From contig CADEHE010000017.1 in assembly GCA_902826775.1 (NCBI GenBank), positions 1 through 64,000 of the forward strand: a stretch of DNA of 64,000 bases. The letters are read 5' to 3'. The DNA is from an uncultured Pseudomonadota bacterium. Its GTDB lineage: Bacteria > Pseudomonadota > Gammaproteobacteria > Burkholderiales > JALYOK01. Both the position numbers and the translations under genes were made by a program. Under the pieces are notes generated by a model, which saw only the letters and a list, made by a program, of their open reading frames with translations, ran no database searches and had not been told where the DNA came from. Below, piece after piece: positions 17,169 through 26,530 of this stretch; positions within the stretch are counted from its first letter, which is position 1; the number at the start of each line of letters is the position of its first letter.

Positions 17169-18152
17169 GTGCTGCGCGTTTATATCGGTTTGCTGTTGTT
17201 GTCGCTATGCGGCCACAGTTTCGCGTTGATGGCTGGCTCGGCTGCAGGCCAACCGTCCGATACGCCGGCACGACGTATTGACGCCAATCTGCCGAATTCC
17301 CCTTGGGTTGGGGTCGGCAGTTTGCGCACGCCCAATGGCAGCTACTCAGCCACTGTCGTAGCAAGGGACTACGTGCTGACGGCGGCACATGTGGTGGCGG
17401 GCGTAGCGGCAGCCGACCTTCGCTTCGCCCTCAATGCAGATGGGGATCTGAGCTTCGGTTCGATCGCTGCTGCGGTCATCGTGCATCCCGGTTTTGTGTC
17501 TCCGCAACAGCCGAACGCGAATGATTTGGCCTTGGTACGCTTGGCGCAACCGATTCCCGATGGTGTTGAGCCATATTTGTTGTCGAGCCGGTACCCGCGC
17601 CTAGGTGCGGAGATTGTGCTGGTGGGTTATGGCGCTAGCGGTGACGGCGCGGTTGGTCCGAACGTGAGCGGCAGTTCAACCAGGAAGCGCGTTGGCCGTA
17701 ACGTGATCGACAGTTTTGGCCACGCGCCTGCAGGCCAGGCCAAAAGCGCCTTGGTGTTCTACGATTTTGATGGGCCTCGTGGCACGGCAAACCCGCTCGG
17801 CGGACCGACGCTCGGCAATGATGTCGAAACGATTGTCGCGTCGGGCGATTCAGGGGGGCCGTGTTTTGTATTCGAGCGTGGCCAATGGAAGCTGACTGCA
17901 ATTAGCACTTTCGTCATCACTACCACGTCGGCCCGCGCCAGCACGTTCGGCAGCATCGGTGGGGCGGTCTTGCTACAACCCCATCGGGAGTGGCTCGCAG
18001 CCTCGATGCATGCGCCGGCGCCGCACAGCAATAGCCAGTCCGGCTACGCCGCCCGTTTTCTGCGCTACTTGCAAAGCTCGTTGAGCCTCGTGCGACTCAA
18101 GCCCGCTAGTGCGTTGCGTAACCTTCTGTACGCGCTGCGCCCTACGACATGA
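17169..18152 (+). CDS. Secreted trypsin-like (S1) serine protease
   Basis: A 327-residue secreted protein. Signal peptide residues 1-24, then a chymotrypsin-fold domain with the complete triad: His74 in LTAAHVV, Asp119 in NDLALVRL, Ser228 in SGDSGGP. The C-terminal 50 residues (YLQSSLSLVRLKPASALRN) lie outside the protease fold and hold no sorting tail. GTG 17169 is the likely start. The position inside the eps operon, between VanZ and epsE, suggests processing of extracellular matrix proteins or of sorted PEP-CTERM proteins; that is inference. Confidence 0.87.
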   Translation: MLRVYIGLLLLSLCGHSFALMAGSAAGQPSDTPARRIDANLPNSPWVGVGSLRTPNGSYSATVVARDYVLTAAHVVAGVAAADLRFALNADGDLSFGSIAAAVIVHPGFVSPQQPNANDLALVRLAQPIPDGVEPYLLSSRYPRLGAEIVLVGYGASGDGAVGPNVSGSSTRKRVGRNVIDSFGHAPAGQAKSALVFYDFDGPRGTANPLGGPTLGNDVETIVASGDSGGPCFVFERGQWKLTAISTFVITTTSARASTFGSIGGAVLLQPHREWLAASMHAPAPHSNSQSGYAARFLRYLQSSLSLVRLKPASALRNLLYALRPTT

Positions 18153-18391
18153 TCCGAACGGACTATGCGTGAGGAGCGCGAAAACGCGAATGACATGTGG
18201 CCGTAACATTTGCGACTTAAAGTTTGACCCTTACTGGTCCGCTCACGCAGTCAAGAAAACCAACCTGACACGCAATCCAATCAATGAACCATATCTGGGT
18301 AGATGGCATAACTAGCAAGACGCGAGTCATATCCTACTTTTCGCAAATCAAGTCGTCGCTTCGTTCAAAAGCTAGCTAAGAACTAAATACC

Positions 18392-19195
18392 GTGCGTGCC
18401 CTATTGCTTGCATTGGCGTGGTTGGTCGGCCTTTGGTCCGAGGTCGGGATAACGCAATCGCAGAACCCAAGAAATGACTACATTTTGGGCGCCGGTGATG
18501 TTGTGCGCGTCACCGTCTACAAGAACCCGGACCTGACCACGGAGGCGCGTGTCTCCGAGCAGGGGGTAATCACGCTGCCCTTCTTGCGCGAAGTTGCGGT
18601 GGGCGGTCTGACGGTAACTCAGACCGAGGAGCGAATCGCCAATCTGCTGGCGTCGCGTCAACTGGTCGTCTCGCCGCAGGTGAGCCTACTGGTGCTGCAG
18701 TTTCGCAGCCAGCAGGTTTCGGTGCTTGGACAAGTCAATCGTCCTGGCCGATACCCGATAGAAACGGCCACGCGGCTTTCGGACATTCTAGCCACCGCCG
18801 GAGGAGTGACCCCCGTAGGTGCTGACTATGTATACATAAGTAAGAACCGCGAGGGCAAGGTTAAGCGCCAAGTGATCGACCTGCAGAGCTTATTCGAAAA
18901 GGGCGATACCTCCCTCGATGTCGAGATCCAGAACAGCGATGTCGTGTTTGTTCCGCGCAGCCCGCAGTTCTATATCTACGGTCAAGTGCAGCGGCCGGGC
19001 TCGTTCCGGCTAGAGAAAGACATGACTGTGATGCAAGCGCTTTCGCTTGGCGGCGGCCTGACCGCGCGCGGCACGGAGCGAGGCATCACGCTGTCGCGCA
19101 AGGCGAACGACGGTCGTGTAATTGCAGCGGAGATACAACTAACCGACAAGTTGCGACCGGACGACGTTTTGTACGTCCGCGAAGGTTTGTTCTGA
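18392..19195 (+). CDS. epsE: Polysaccharide export protein EpsE (Wza-like)
   Basis: Outer-membrane/periplasmic polysaccharide export protein. The 267 residues include a signal sequence, the Poly_export domain (YILGAGDVVRVTVYKNPD, GVITLPFLREVAVGGLT) and two SLBB domains (VSVLGQVNRPGRYPIE; FYIYGQVQRPGSFRLE). No lipobox Cys is seen, unlike E. coli Wza, as is common in EpsE. GTG 18392 is the start. The 239-bp gap upstream makes it a possible start of a new transcript. It precedes epsF by 16 bp and would form the export channel with EpsF/EpsG. Confidence 0.92.
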   Translation: MRALLLALAWLVGLWSEVGITQSQNPRNDYILGAGDVVRVTVYKNPDLTTEARVSEQGVITLPFLREVAVGGLTVTQTEERIANLLASRQLVVSPQVSLLVLQFRSQQVSVLGQVNRPGRYPIETATRLSDILATAGGVTPVGADYVYISKNREGKVKRQVIDLQSLFEKGDTSLDVEIQNSDVVFVPRSPQFYIYGQVQRPGSFRLEKDMTVMQALSLGGGLTARGTERGITLSRKANDGRVIAAEIQLTDKLRPDDVLYVREGLF

Positions 19196-19211
19196 ACGAA
19201 AGCCTCGACTC

Positions 19212-20642
19212 GTGAATCCCGTTACGCTCTTTCTCATCCTGCTCGCGCGCTGGAAGATTATTGTCCTTACCGTCGCAACGGCCGCCGCTACGACTTACTT
19301 CGTTAGCAAGTTGCTGCCGAAGACATATGAGGCCACAGCGCATGTGCTGATCGATCTTAAGGGGCAGGATCAGCTCACCGGCGCGATGGTACCGGTACAG
19401 TTGATACCGGGTTACATGACGACTCAGCGCGAGATCATGACTAGTCATGGTGTCGGGCTGAAGGTTGTGCGTGCGCTGCGCTTGGCCGAGTCGGCCGAGG
19501 CGCGCACGCAGTTCCAAGAAGCTACGAAAGGCAAAGGTGTAATTGAAGACTGGCTTGCGGAAGTTTTACTTAAGAAGTTGGATGTCAAGCCCTCGCGCGA
19601 TAGCAGTATCGTAGAAGTCACCTATTCTGCTGCAGACCCGCGCTTTGCCAAGGAATTGGCAAATGCCTTCTCTCAGGCTTACATCAATACCGCTCTCGAA
19701 CTGAAGGTCAATCCTTCGCGCGACTCCGCAACGTGGTTCGAGCAGCAGAGTACGGCTGCACGCAACGCGTTAGAGGAGGCGCAAGTACGCCTGTCGGATT
19801 TCCAGCGCAAGAATGGGATTATCGCGAACGACGAGCGCATCGACGTCGAAACTGCCCGACTAAACGAACTTTCCTCGCAACTCGTCCAGGCGCAAGCCGC
19901 GAGCTACGACAGTGGCACCCGGGCCAAAAAGGGTAGCGAGTTGCAGCGCAGCGGTGCCGGGGTGGACGCGTTACCCGAGTTGATCGGGAATTCAGTGATT
20001 CAGGGATTAAAGATGCAGCTCTCACAGAAAGAGGGCGAGTTGGCTCAAGTGTCCCAGAACATCGGCGTCAATCATCCCGAGTACCGGCGGGTACAGAAGG
20101 AGTTGGAGGCATTGCGCCAGCAAATCAGCACCGAGACTAGCAAGGTAGTGCGTTCGCTCGGCAATGTGCACGAGGTGAATTTGCGGCGCGAAGCCGAGAT
20201 CCGCAATTCGCTCGCCGCGCAAAAAGACAAGTTGCTGACGATAAAACGTTTGCGCGATGAGATGGCTGTGCTGCAAAGGGAGGTCGAAACGAATCAACGC
20301 ACCTTTGATCTCGTGCGCCAGCGGTTAACGCAAACTTCGCTTGAGGGGAGACAAAATCAGACCAACGTCGTGCTGCTTACGCCAGCGACGGAGCCAGTTA
20401 ATGCCGCGCACCCTCGCGTCTTCCTCAATACCTTTCTGGCAACCATACTGGGCGGCTTACTCGGGGTCGGGGCCGCGCTTTTACTCGAGATCATCGACAA
20501 GCGCGTGCGTGGCCACAGCCAGCTTGCAGGAGTGGTCGGTGCCCCAGTGTTGGGTCAATTGGGCAAAGCCCGTACCGTATCCGGCTGGTTGCGTAAGTGG
20601 CCGGGGCGCATGAGCCGTGTCGCGCGGCCGGCGCGTGCTTGA
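19212..20642 (+). CDS. epsF: Chain length determinant protein EpsF (Wzz-like)
   Basis: Inner-membrane polysaccharide co-polymerase, 476 residues. N-terminal membrane helix (ARWKIIVLTVATAAATTYF) with the Wzz domain just after (LPKTYEATAHVLIDLKG), a long periplasmic coiled-coil centre (TARNALEEAQVRLSDFQ, LVQAQAASYDSG, QKEGELAQVSQNIGVNHPEY), then a second helix (VFLNTFLATILGGLLGVGAA) before a basic cytoplasmic tail. It lacks the kinase domain, which is supplied by EpsG. GTG 19212 start. It sets the polymer length together with EpsG. Confidence 0.92.
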   Translation: MNPVTLFLILLARWKIIVLTVATAAATTYFVSKLLPKTYEATAHVLIDLKGQDQLTGAMVPVQLIPGYMTTQREIMTSHGVGLKVVRALRLAESAEARTQFQEATKGKGVIEDWLAEVLLKKLDVKPSRDSSIVEVTYSAADPRFAKELANAFSQAYINTALELKVNPSRDSATWFEQQSTAARNALEEAQVRLSDFQRKNGIIANDERIDVETARLNELSSQLVQAQAASYDSGTRAKKGSELQRSGAGVDALPELIGNSVIQGLKMQLSQKEGELAQVSQNIGVNHPEYRRVQKELEALRQQISTETSKVVRSLGNVHEVNLRREAEIRNSLAAQKDKLLTIKRLRDEMAVLQREVETNQRTFDLVRQRLTQTSLEGRQNQTNVVLLTPATEPVNAAHPRVFLNTFLATILGGLLGVGAALLLEIIDKRVRGHSQLAGVVGAPVLGQLGKARTVSGWLRKWPGRMSRVARPARA

Positions 20643-20651
20643 GAGTTATCT

Positions 20652-21557
20652 ATGAACATTCTGGCTGAAGAGTTCAAGGTTGAGCCGATGCTGGAGGAGG
20701 ACGCCTCTCGCGGCGGCCGGCCACTGAGGATCGGTGAATTGTTGGTCCGCGCGCAGAAACTGCGGCCCGACCAAATTCAAGAAGTGCTTACGTTGCAAGC
20801 GCAAAAGAAGCTGTCGTTCGGCGAATCGGCGTTGCGCTTGCGCATGGTCAAACCGGTGGATCTGCGCGATGCGCTAGCCGAGCAGTTCAGCTATCCGGTG
20901 ATGCGACAGAGCAGCGGCTCCGCTTTGAGCGCAGAGTTGGTCGCGGCTTACGAACCCCATAGCGAAGAGGCCGAGCAGCTGCGCAGTTTGCGCAATGAGT
21001 TGTTGCTGCAATGGTTCGAGACCGGTGATTATCCCCGTACCCTCGCGGTAGTGGGCGCCGGACGTCGCGAAGGCAGAAGCTATCTCGTGGCCAATCTCGC
21101 AGTTGTACTTGCTCAACTCGGGCGTCGCGTGGTGGTCGTTGACGCCGACTTGCGAGCCCCGCGGCAACATGCCATCTTTGGTGTTGCCGCGCGCGGCAAC
21201 ACCGGACTGTCGTCGATTCTATGCGGCCGCAGCGATATCGACCCTGTGCATCTGCCGGAGTTTGGCGCCCTCGCGCTCATCCAAGCAGGACCCTTGCCAC
21301 CCAACCCGCAAGAGCTTCTGTTGCGGTCGGAGTTTCCGGCGCTGGCGCGGGAATTGGCGCAGGACTACGATTTCGTCCTTTTTGATACCTGTGCCGCTAG
21401 CCTAGGAGGCGATCCTCTCATCGTGACCCGCGCTGCTTTAGGCGCGCTAGTGGTTGGGCGTAGGAACCACAGCAGGTTGGACACGACGCAGCAGCTTGCT
21501 GACAGAATCCGAGCAAGCAAATCAGCCGTGGTCGGCGCCGTCATGAATCGGCTCTAA
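20652..21557 (+). CDS. epsG: EpsG, BY-kinase-like ATPase with altered Walker A
   Basis: Cytoplasmic partner of EpsF, 301 residues. Residues about 25-85 are a GspE/PilB N-terminal-like domain (IGELLVRAQKLRPDQIQ), typical of EpsG; the rest is a MinD/BY-kinase P-loop domain. Walker A' is VVVDADLR (161-168) and Walker B is FVLFDT (241-246). Walker A reads GAGRREGRS (135-143): the conserved Lys is Arg142 (codon AGA at 21075-21077). There is no C-terminal tyrosine cluster. Loss of the P-loop Lys normally cripples ATP hydrolysis, so the protein may be a structural rather than catalytic partner. Confidence 0.88.
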   Translation: MNILAEEFKVEPMLEEDASRGGRPLRIGELLVRAQKLRPDQIQEVLTLQAQKKLSFGESALRLRMVKPVDLRDALAEQFSYPVMRQSSGSALSAELVAAYEPHSEEAEQLRSLRNELLLQWFETGDYPRTLAVVGAGRREGRSYLVANLAVVLAQLGRRVVVVDADLRAPRQHAIFGVAARGNTGLSSILCGRSDIDPVHLPEFGALALIQAGPLPPNPQELLLRSEFPALARELAQDYDFVLFDTCAASLGGDPLIVTRAALGALVVGRRNHSRLDTTQQLADRIRASKSAVVGAVMNRL

Positions 21558-21561
21558 ATCT

Positions 21562-22434
21562 ATGGGCACTTCAGCTCAAACTTCCGTTTATCCAACGCTG
21601 GTCGACCTTAAGGCTTTCGCGCTGTGGCCTTTGCTTGCCGGGCTGGCGGCCTTGTACGTTCCAACATTCGTTGAGCTGGCCAATGGATTGTGGAGCACGG
21701 AGGCGAACGCGCACGGCCCCATCGTATTAGCCGTAGTCTTGTTCTTGCTTTGGCGCCAACGCGCACGGTTGGAAATCGGTGCGTCTTCGGTGGCATCTTG
21801 GTCCGGCGCCCTGATACTGTTGGCTGGCTTAGCGCTTTATGTTGTCGGCCGCTCGCAAGGGTTCCCGCTGTTCGAGACAGCATCGCTCCTTCCCGTTCTG
21901 ATTGGTATCCTGCTGCTAGTCGGCGGCCGGCGTGCGATCAGTGCCTTTTGGTTTCCCGTGTTCTTTTTGCTTTTTCTCATCCCGCTGCCGGCATTCTTGG
22001 TTGAACTGATGACGGGCGCACTGAAGACCAAGGTATCGGTGATCGTGGATGCCGTTCTGTATGCGGCAGGTTATCCCGTTGCCCGTGATGGCGTCACTTT
22101 GAGCATCGGCCCATATCAGTTGTTGGTGGCTGATGCATGTTCCGGGCTTCACTCCATGTTCAGTCTGAGCGCCATGGGCCTGCTCTATCTTTATCTGATG
22201 GAGTACAAGAGCGTCTGGCGCAACGCAGCGTTAATTGCTGCCATCCTGCCAATCGCGTTCGTAGCCAACATTGTCCGTGTGCTTGTGCTCGTTCTCATCA
22301 CCTATTACATGGGGGACGCCGCCGGACAGGGCTTCATGCACGGGTTTGCCGGCATTTCGTTGTTTGTGATTGCTTTGTTGTTCTTGTTTCTGTTCGACTT
22401 GCTGCTTGGGCTGCTTGTGCGGGTGCGCAAATGA
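21562..22434 (+). CDS. xrtB: Exosortase B
   Basis: Integral membrane sorting protease, 290 residues with about eight hydrophobic segments, without the fused EpsI domain seen in XrtA. Catalytic residues are visible: Cys193 in LVADACSGLHSMFSL, Arg239 in ANIVRVLVL and His260 in GFMHGFAG. It should recognise the VPEP/VPEA tails encoded throughout this window and cleave them at the inner membrane. The XrtB subclass follows from size, the separate downstream epsI and the epsA/epsDEFG context. Starts 4 bp after epsG. Confidence 0.95.
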   Translation: MGTSAQTSVYPTLVDLKAFALWPLLAGLAALYVPTFVELANGLWSTEANAHGPIVLAVVLFLLWRQRARLEIGASSVASWSGALILLAGLALYVVGRSQGFPLFETASLLPVLIGILLLVGGRRAISAFWFPVFFLLFLIPLPAFLVELMTGALKTKVSVIVDAVLYAAGYPVARDGVTLSIGPYQLLVADACSGLHSMFSLSAMGLLYLYLMEYKSVWRNAALIAAILPIAFVANIVRVLVLVLITYYMGDAAGQGFMHGFAGISLFVIALLFLFLFDLLLGLLVRVRK

Positions 22435-23117
22435 TCTTCTGGCGCTCGGTTGCCGTTGCGGTGGCGATGTTGGCAGCCGCTGGGTTGGCTATCGCCATGA
22501 AACCGTCGATGCGCGCCGACAAAGCCAGGGCGAATATAGATCGTCTTGTCCCAGAGCGGTTCGGTGCTTGGCGTGTCGACCCAACGCTGATTCCGATCGC
22601 GCCGTCGCCAGACGTACAGGCGAATTTGGATCAAATATATGACAAGGTCGTCTCGCGTGCTTACTTAGGGCCAAATGGAGGGCACGTCATGCTTTCGATC
22701 GCTTACGGCGGCGAGCAGAACGATAGCCTTAAAGCGCATCGTCAAGAGGTTTGCTATACCGCGCAAGGATTTCAGGTGCGCGACTTGCGGCCCGATGAGA
22801 TGCATTTTGGCGCACACGTCATTCCGGTCGTACGAATGGTCGCGCAAAAGGGGGCGCGCGTCGAACCAGTGACCTACTGGTTCACGATGGGTGACGAAGT
22901 TGTGCTGACCAGAAGCGCGCGGCTGTTGGCTCAGGTAAAGCATGGGTTGCGCGGGTATATCCCCGACGGTATGTTGGTGCGGATTTCAAATATTTCTACA
23001 GACCCGCAGGCATCGTTTGCGTTGCATGACAGTTTTGTGCGCGATTTGATCGCTGCGATGCACGCGCAACACGCTGCGCGGTTCGTGGGTCCTTTCAAGC
23101 CGCAGCAACCTGGCTAG
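22431..23117 (+). CDS. epsI: Exosortase-associated protein EpsI, B-type
   Basis: A 228-residue protein with one N-terminal membrane helix (AVAVAMLAAAGLAIAM) and a periplasmic EpsI domain: VPERFGAWRVD, YDKVVSRAYL, VMLSIAYGGEQNDSLKAH, EVCYTAQGFQV and VEPVTYWFTMGDE. EpsI is required with EpsH-type exosortases for exopolysaccharide production; its biochemical role is unknown. ATG 22431 overlaps the xrtB stop (ATGA), showing translational coupling. Being a separate gene it is the B-type arrangement. Confidence 0.92.
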   Translation: MIFWRSVAVAVAMLAAAGLAIAMKPSMRADKARANIDRLVPERFGAWRVDPTLIPIAPSPDVQANLDQIYDKVVSRAYLGPNGGHVMLSIAYGGEQNDSLKAHRQEVCYTAQGFQVRDLRPDEMHFGAHVIPVVRMVAQKGARVEPVTYWFTMGDEVVLTRSARLLAQVKHGLRGYIPDGMLVRISNISTDPQASFALHDSFVRDLIAAMHAQHAARFVGPFKPQQPG

Positions 23118-23139
23118 CGCACGGCCGGTCGATGAGTTG

Positions 23140-24630
23140 ATGCGCACGATCGACTTTCGTCGCTTTGCCGCGATTGGCGCTGTCACGCTGTCAAGCCTGG
23201 CGCTAGCGGCGTTTTGGGGCGCTGCTTCTGCGTTGGTCGGCGGCGTCTTGCCGCTACTTCTGATCATATCCTTCGGTGCGGCGGCACTGATTCTCTTCGA
23301 TTATCGGCTCGGCGTGTTATTGCTGATTGTGACGTTGCCGATTTCGCACACAACGCTGTTTCCGCACGAATTGTTCGGCGTCGCCGGGCTGAATCCGCTA
23401 AATCTGCTGTTCGTAGCGACGTTGGGCTCCTACGCCGTCGCCCGACTTACCGGACAAAGCACTGTGCGCATCCCGTATTCGAAAACATTGTTGATCTGGT
23501 ACGTGTTGCCGATCACTATCGCCGGGTTCTACGGCGCGACTCAAGTTAAGTACATTCCGGAAATTCTGCGGCTGGGGGCAACTGGGGAAAGCAACTTGGG
23601 GGTGGGAAACAGCCGTCAATTCCTTCAGTTTTATGTTTTGAAGCCCATGTTGCAGGTGTTCTTCGCGCATCTAGTGGCGCTGGGCGTTTATCAAACCAAA
23701 TCTGCTTCGCGTTATTGGATCGCGTTTCTTATATCACTACAATTCATCGCAATCTTGCCTGCGCTGGTAGTGGGTATTTCTGGACTGAGCCTCGATATCC
23801 TCGCGGCGAGTTTTGCACGGCAATTTCTATCTGGATTGGGGTTGCACGCGAACGAACTTGGGCCTCTATACGGATTCGGCTTTGCGCTAGTGTTGTTCAC
23901 CTGGCCTCATTTGGCGACGTTGCGCAGCAAGTTCGCGGCGCTGGTAGTTCTCGCTAGCACCGCATTGTCGATCATGCTTACATTTTCGCGTGGCGGCTAC
24001 GTATTCTTTTTGACCGTGTGCGTTGCGTTCTTAGTGAAACGTCGGCAGTTCAGGACAATAGTCGCCGCTTTTGTGTTGGGTGGCGTTGGCTTCGCTCTCC
24101 TGCCACAAGCGGTTTACGACCGCGTCCTTACGGGCTTCGATCCCGGTTCGCAGGTAGGTTCTAAGCGGGACGAGCTCACGGCAGGGCGGGTTCATGAGAT
24201 TTGGCTGCCGTTGCTCCCGGATCTGGCCGCACATCCAATCGCTGGCAATGGCAAGAACGCGATCATGTGGTCCAGCGCGGTTCGAGAAGGTCGTATTGCG
24301 CCGCTGGTTACGCCCCACAATCTGTACTTGCGCCTCGCCCTGGATATGGGGCTGCTTGGTTTCCTGGCAATGACTGTGGTGGTAGTGTGGTTGCGCCGGG
24401 AGTTTCGGCAGCTTGCGGGCGATACGTCCATCGACCCCAGGTGGCGGGGCATGTTGCAAGGCGCCGGGGTCGCGCTACTCGCGTACTTGGTCGCCGGCGT
24501 GGCCAACGGCGACTACGCGCCGGCTCCGGAAACTACGTTCTTGTGGTTGGCGATTGGCATCGCGCTGGGACTGCGTCAGCGCGTCAACGAATCCGGAACT
24601 GCGATAGCGACTACGCATGTGCGGCATTAG
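23140..24630 (+). CDS. O-antigen ligase/polymerase family membrane protein
   Basis: A 496-residue protein with 10-12 hydrophobic segments. Wzy/WaaL-type family marks: LTFSRGGYVFFLTVCVAF, a large periplasmic loop with AGRVHEIWLPLLPDLAAHPIAG, then TPHNLYLRLALDMGLLGFLA. Such proteins polymerise or ligate lipid-linked repeat units on the periplasmic face. In this locus it is the best candidate for the EPS polymerase. ATG 23140 is preceded by in-frame TTG 23137. Its 3' end overlaps the amidotransferase gene by 14 bp. Confidence 0.88.
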   Translation: MRTIDFRRFAAIGAVTLSSLALAAFWGAASALVGGVLPLLLIISFGAAALILFDYRLGVLLLIVTLPISHTTLFPHELFGVAGLNPLNLLFVATLGSYAVARLTGQSTVRIPYSKTLLIWYVLPITIAGFYGATQVKYIPEILRLGATGESNLGVGNSRQFLQFYVLKPMLQVFFAHLVALGVYQTKSASRYWIAFLISLQFIAILPALVVGISGLSLDILAASFARQFLSGLGLHANELGPLYGFGFALVLFTWPHLATLRSKFAALVVLASTALSIMLTFSRGGYVFFLTVCVAFLVKRRQFRTIVAAFVLGGVGFALLPQAVYDRVLTGFDPGSQVGSKRDELTAGRVHEIWLPLLPDLAAHPIAGNGKNAIMWSSAVREGRIAPLVTPHNLYLRLALDMGLLGFLAMTVVVVWLRREFRQLAGDTSIDPRWRGMLQGAGVALLAYLVAGVANGDYAPAPETTFLWLAIGIALGLRQRVNESGTAIATTHVRH

Positions 24631-26530
24631 CGGATTCTGGGCGCGCGATCGCGCGTTGCCCGGTGCGCGCGATCAGCTTGCGCGCAGCGTCGAGGCCCTC
24701 ACTCATCGCGGTCCCGACAGCAACGGACTGTGGCTCGACGGCGAGACTGTCGGCTTAGGCCATCGTCGTCTGTCCATTCTCGACCTGTCTGCCCACGGAT
24801 ATCAACCCATGCAGAGTGCGCGCAATGGGCGCTACGTGATTAGCTACAACGGCGAGATCTACAATTTCGCTGAAATTCGCCGCGAACTCGAACCTCTGGG
24901 CTACCACTTCTTAGGCACTGGCGACACCGAGGTGATGCTCGCTGCTTTTGAACAATGGGGCATGGCGGCGCTGCAGCGCTTTTTGGGTATGTTTGCGATC
25001 GCTTTATGGGATCGCACCGAACAGCGCATGTATTTGATTCGGGATCGTCTAGGAGTAAAGCCACTCTATTACGGCTGGCAGCGCGGTGTGCTTTGGTTTG
25101 GCTCCGAGCTAAAAGCATTGCGCGCCTTTACCCACTGGGAAGCGCAGATTGATCGCGCAGCGTTGGGGGAGTTCTTTCGCTTTGGCTACATTTCCGCGCC
25201 ACGCAGCATCTACGCGTGCGTGCGCAAACTACCGCCAGGGCATTGGCTGGAGCTGGGTGCGCGGGGTGAACCCCAAATCGCCCGTTACTGGTCCGTGTTG
25301 GATGCGCCCAGCAATGAAGCCGCTGCCAACGAAGACCGGTTGGCCGAGCAACTCGAAGCGTTACTCGTGGATGCGTTTCGCTTGCGCATGATTGCAGATG
25401 TACCTGTCGGGGTATTCCTCTCAGGTGGGGTAGATTCTTCAATTGTAGCGGCAATCCTTAGCCAGTATCAGGATATACGAACCTATACCATCGGCTTCAA
25501 CGAAGCCGCATTCGACGAGTCAGGCTGGAGCGCGAAAGTGGCGGCGCATTTGGGAACGCAGCACACCAGCCGCGTGCTTGATCTCAAACAAGCGCGTGAC
25601 ATCTTGCCGCGCTGGGCCGATTTGTACGACGAGCCCTTCGGTGATTCCTCCGGGATACCGACGTACTTAGTATCCCAGGTGGCGAGCGAATCGGTAAAAG
25701 TCGTGCTCTCGGCAGACGGTGGCGACGAGTTGTTCAACGGCTACAACTTGTACACATCTACTCTGGCGCGCGAATCGCGCCTGCGTGATATTCCTGGCTG
25801 GCTCAAACGCCTGACGGCGAACTGCGCGGGCCTCATGCCGGTGAGCGCTATGGAGCAACTCGCGGCCGCCATGCCGCTGGCGGGTTCTAGTGCTGGGGTC
25901 CTGTTAGCCGGGACGGCCGCGCGCGCGCGCAGACTTGCGCCTATTTTACGCGGGCACGCCGCGCGAGCCACTTACGAAGCGACGCTGGCACAGTGGACCG
26001 ACGAAGAGATCGTCAGCCTGGTGGGCGTTGCCGGCGCGCCGCGCAGCCTGGCGAGTTCCTATCCGGGTGCAATGGCGCAGCAGATGGCGACGTGGGACTT
26101 GCACCACTACTTGCCCGACGACATTCTGACGAAAGTGGATCGCGCCACCATGGCAGCCAGTATAGAGGGACGAGAGCCGCTGCTCGACCACCGTTTGGTG
26201 GAATTCGCATACCGGTTGCCGCTAACATTTAAGCGCGGGCGACTAGGGTCGAAGCATCTCTTGAAGAAGGTGCTCTACAAATATGTTCCGCGACCCTTTA
26301 TCGACAGACCCAAACAAGGATTCGGCGTGCCTGTCCACGCGTGGCTTAAGGGTGATCTGTCTTCATTGCTAGATCGGTACCTTAACCGGCGCCGCATTGA
26401 TGAAGCGGGTTTGCTTCATCCCGGGCAGGTTGAGCGCAATGTTAAGTTGTTCCGTGCCGGCTGTGACCAATACGCCAACAAGGTGTGGCTGCTGCTGGCG
26501 TTCGAGATGTGGCGCGAACGATGGGGCTAA
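24617..26530 (+). CDS. Asparagine synthase-like amidotransferase
   Basis: A 637-residue glutamine-hydrolysing AsnB-type enzyme. Cys2 (MCGISGF) is the class II amidotransferase nucleophile, with GHRRLSILD and SYNGEIYNF completing the glutaminase site. The synthetase half has the PP-loop FLSGGVDSS and SADGGDELFNGYN. Members inside exosortase-linked EPS loci are thought to amidate a sugar or sugar acid rather than free aspartate, which is likely here since it sits between the polymerase and glycosyltransferase genes and overlaps both. Confidence 0.9.
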   Translation: MCGISGFWARDRALPGARDQLARSVEALTHRGPDSNGLWLDGETVGLGHRRLSILDLSAHGYQPMQSARNGRYVISYNGEIYNFAEIRRELEPLGYHFLGTGDTEVMLAAFEQWGMAALQRFLGMFAIALWDRTEQRMYLIRDRLGVKPLYYGWQRGVLWFGSELKALRAFTHWEAQIDRAALGEFFRFGYISAPRSIYACVRKLPPGHWLELGARGEPQIARYWSVLDAPSNEAAANEDRLAEQLEALLVDAFRLRMIADVPVGVFLSGGVDSSIVAAILSQYQDIRTYTIGFNEAAFDESGWSAKVAAHLGTQHTSRVLDLKQARDILPRWADLYDEPFGDSSGIPTYLVSQVASESVKVVLSADGGDELFNGYNLYTSTLARESRLRDIPGWLKRLTANCAGLMPVSAMEQLAAAMPLAGSSAGVLLAGTAARARRLAPILRGHAARATYEATLAQWTDEEIVSLVGVAGAPRSLASSYPGAMAQQMATWDLHHYLPDDILTKVDRATMAASIEGREPLLDHRLVEFAYRLPLTFKRGRLGSKHLLKKVLYKYVPRPFIDRPKQGFGVPVHAWLKGDLSSLLDRYLNRRRIDEAGLLHPGQVERNVKLFRAGCDQYANKVWLLLAFEMWRERWG

